49,211 bases of DNA from Candidatus Altimarinota bacterium (GTDB lineage: Bacteria > Patescibacteriota > Gracilibacteria > JANQMV01). The position numbers were made by a program, and so were the translations under genes. The notes below the pieces were generated by a model. That model was not told the DNA's origin, did no database searches, and worked only from the letters and a program-made list of their open reading frames with translations. Shown piece by piece: positions 49,121-49,211 of the stretch (positions within the stretch are counted from its first letter, which is position 1; each line of letters starts with the position of its first letter). The stretch lies in contig JANQMV010000049.1 in NCBI GenBank assembly GCA_028279865.1, forward strand, positions 1-49,211, in the 5' to 3' direction.

Positions 49121-49211
49121 CTCCTCAAACTCGCCTAAACTCCCTTCATTCAAGATCCTCACGTCATAATTTTCAGTATCCTGCTGAAGCTCGTCTATCT
49201 GTAAAACATCT
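49091..49211 (-). CDS. C-terminal end of a gene entering from the right, perhaps a P-loop kinase
   Basis: The last 39 codons read DVLQIDELQQDTENYDVRILNEGSLGEFEEKVLKVLTDS and stop at UAA. The segment DVRILNEGSLGEFEEKV resembles the end of nucleotide-kinase or dephospho-CoA-kinase-like P-loop proteins (VIxNDGSLEELEEKV). The rest is outside the window, so the identification is tentative. Confidence 0.5.
   Translation of the reverse strand, partial: DVLQIDELQQDTENYDVRILNEGSLGEFEEKVLKVLTDS

Noticed and set aside
1-49211. Genome-wide reassignment of UGA to Gly, as in code 25
   Set aside because: About forty complete genes with many Gly codons have no internal UGA, so UGA is not a common sense codon in this genome. 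Only the prgI/traC pair shows it.
1-49211. tRNA, rRNA, CRISPR or prophage genes
   Set aside because: I looked on both strands and saw no cloverleaf, no rRNA-like block, no regularly spaced repeat and no virus structural gene; short or unusual RNAs could still be missed by eye.

Overview
The window is AT-rich bacterial DNA with about fifty genes, no rRNA or tRNA gene that I could see, and no phage or CRISPR. Several gene families point to a Patescibacteria/CPR lineage of the Gracilibacteria-Peregrinibacteria type: a PrgI plus TraC-like pair, SLH-domain secreted proteins, a baseplate-J-like membrane protein, desulforedoxin-rubrerythrin and superoxide reductase, and MurL. Retained aroE, trpC-trpF and lysA fit Peregrinibacteria better than the most reduced CPR. 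This placement is inference. Starts are almost all preceded by A/T-rich sequence with no Shine-Dalgarno motif.

Layout. 1-4404: an HD-domain protein running off the left edge, oxygen and superoxide defence (rubrerythrin fusion, superoxide reductase), a YfcE-type phosphoesterase and an unknown gene. 4540-9528: aroE, a secreted subtilase with SLH repeats, a lipoprotein, a zinc-ribbon protein and a baeRF-like protein. 9605-12226: a SulP transporter, then a gene-free stretch holding an IS30 remnant and a 300-bp inverted-repeat element. 12227-19048: a large thrombospondin-type-3 surface protein and a compact operon murD - ATP-grasp - QEGLA metallopeptidase - N-formylglutamate amidohydrolase-like. 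19141-25648: a DUF2178/XRE pair with twin operators, a Pif1-like helicase, DUF5320/DUF134, murL and an SLH protein. 25837-31389: NIF3-like, zinc ribbon/lipoprotein pair, lysA, LigB-like and a baseplate-J-like membrane protein. 31614-38370: pgk, trpCF, rnhB and the classic rpmH-rnpA-yidC-jag cluster. 38401-49211: prepilin peptidase, RNase J, a TraC-like/PrgI pair, a zinc protease, a toxin-antitoxin pair, glmS and a UPF0489 protein.

Two things stand out. First, the adjacent prgI and traC-like genes carry three in-frame UGA codons in otherwise intact frames, two of them at glycine-like positions, while the other full-length genes here carry none. This is the reassignment known from sister lineages (Gracilibacteria BD1-5/Absconditabacteria), but here it is confined to one module. 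Second, short palindromic repeats sit inside conserved protein-coding genes (murD, trpCF twice, UPF0489 twice, murL) without breaking the frame. One family is read in different frames in different hosts and shows a compensated base-pair change in its hairpin, which recalls the Rickettsia palindromic elements. A third oddity is rnpA, whose natural start is separated from its body by a ten-A run that is one base off frame.
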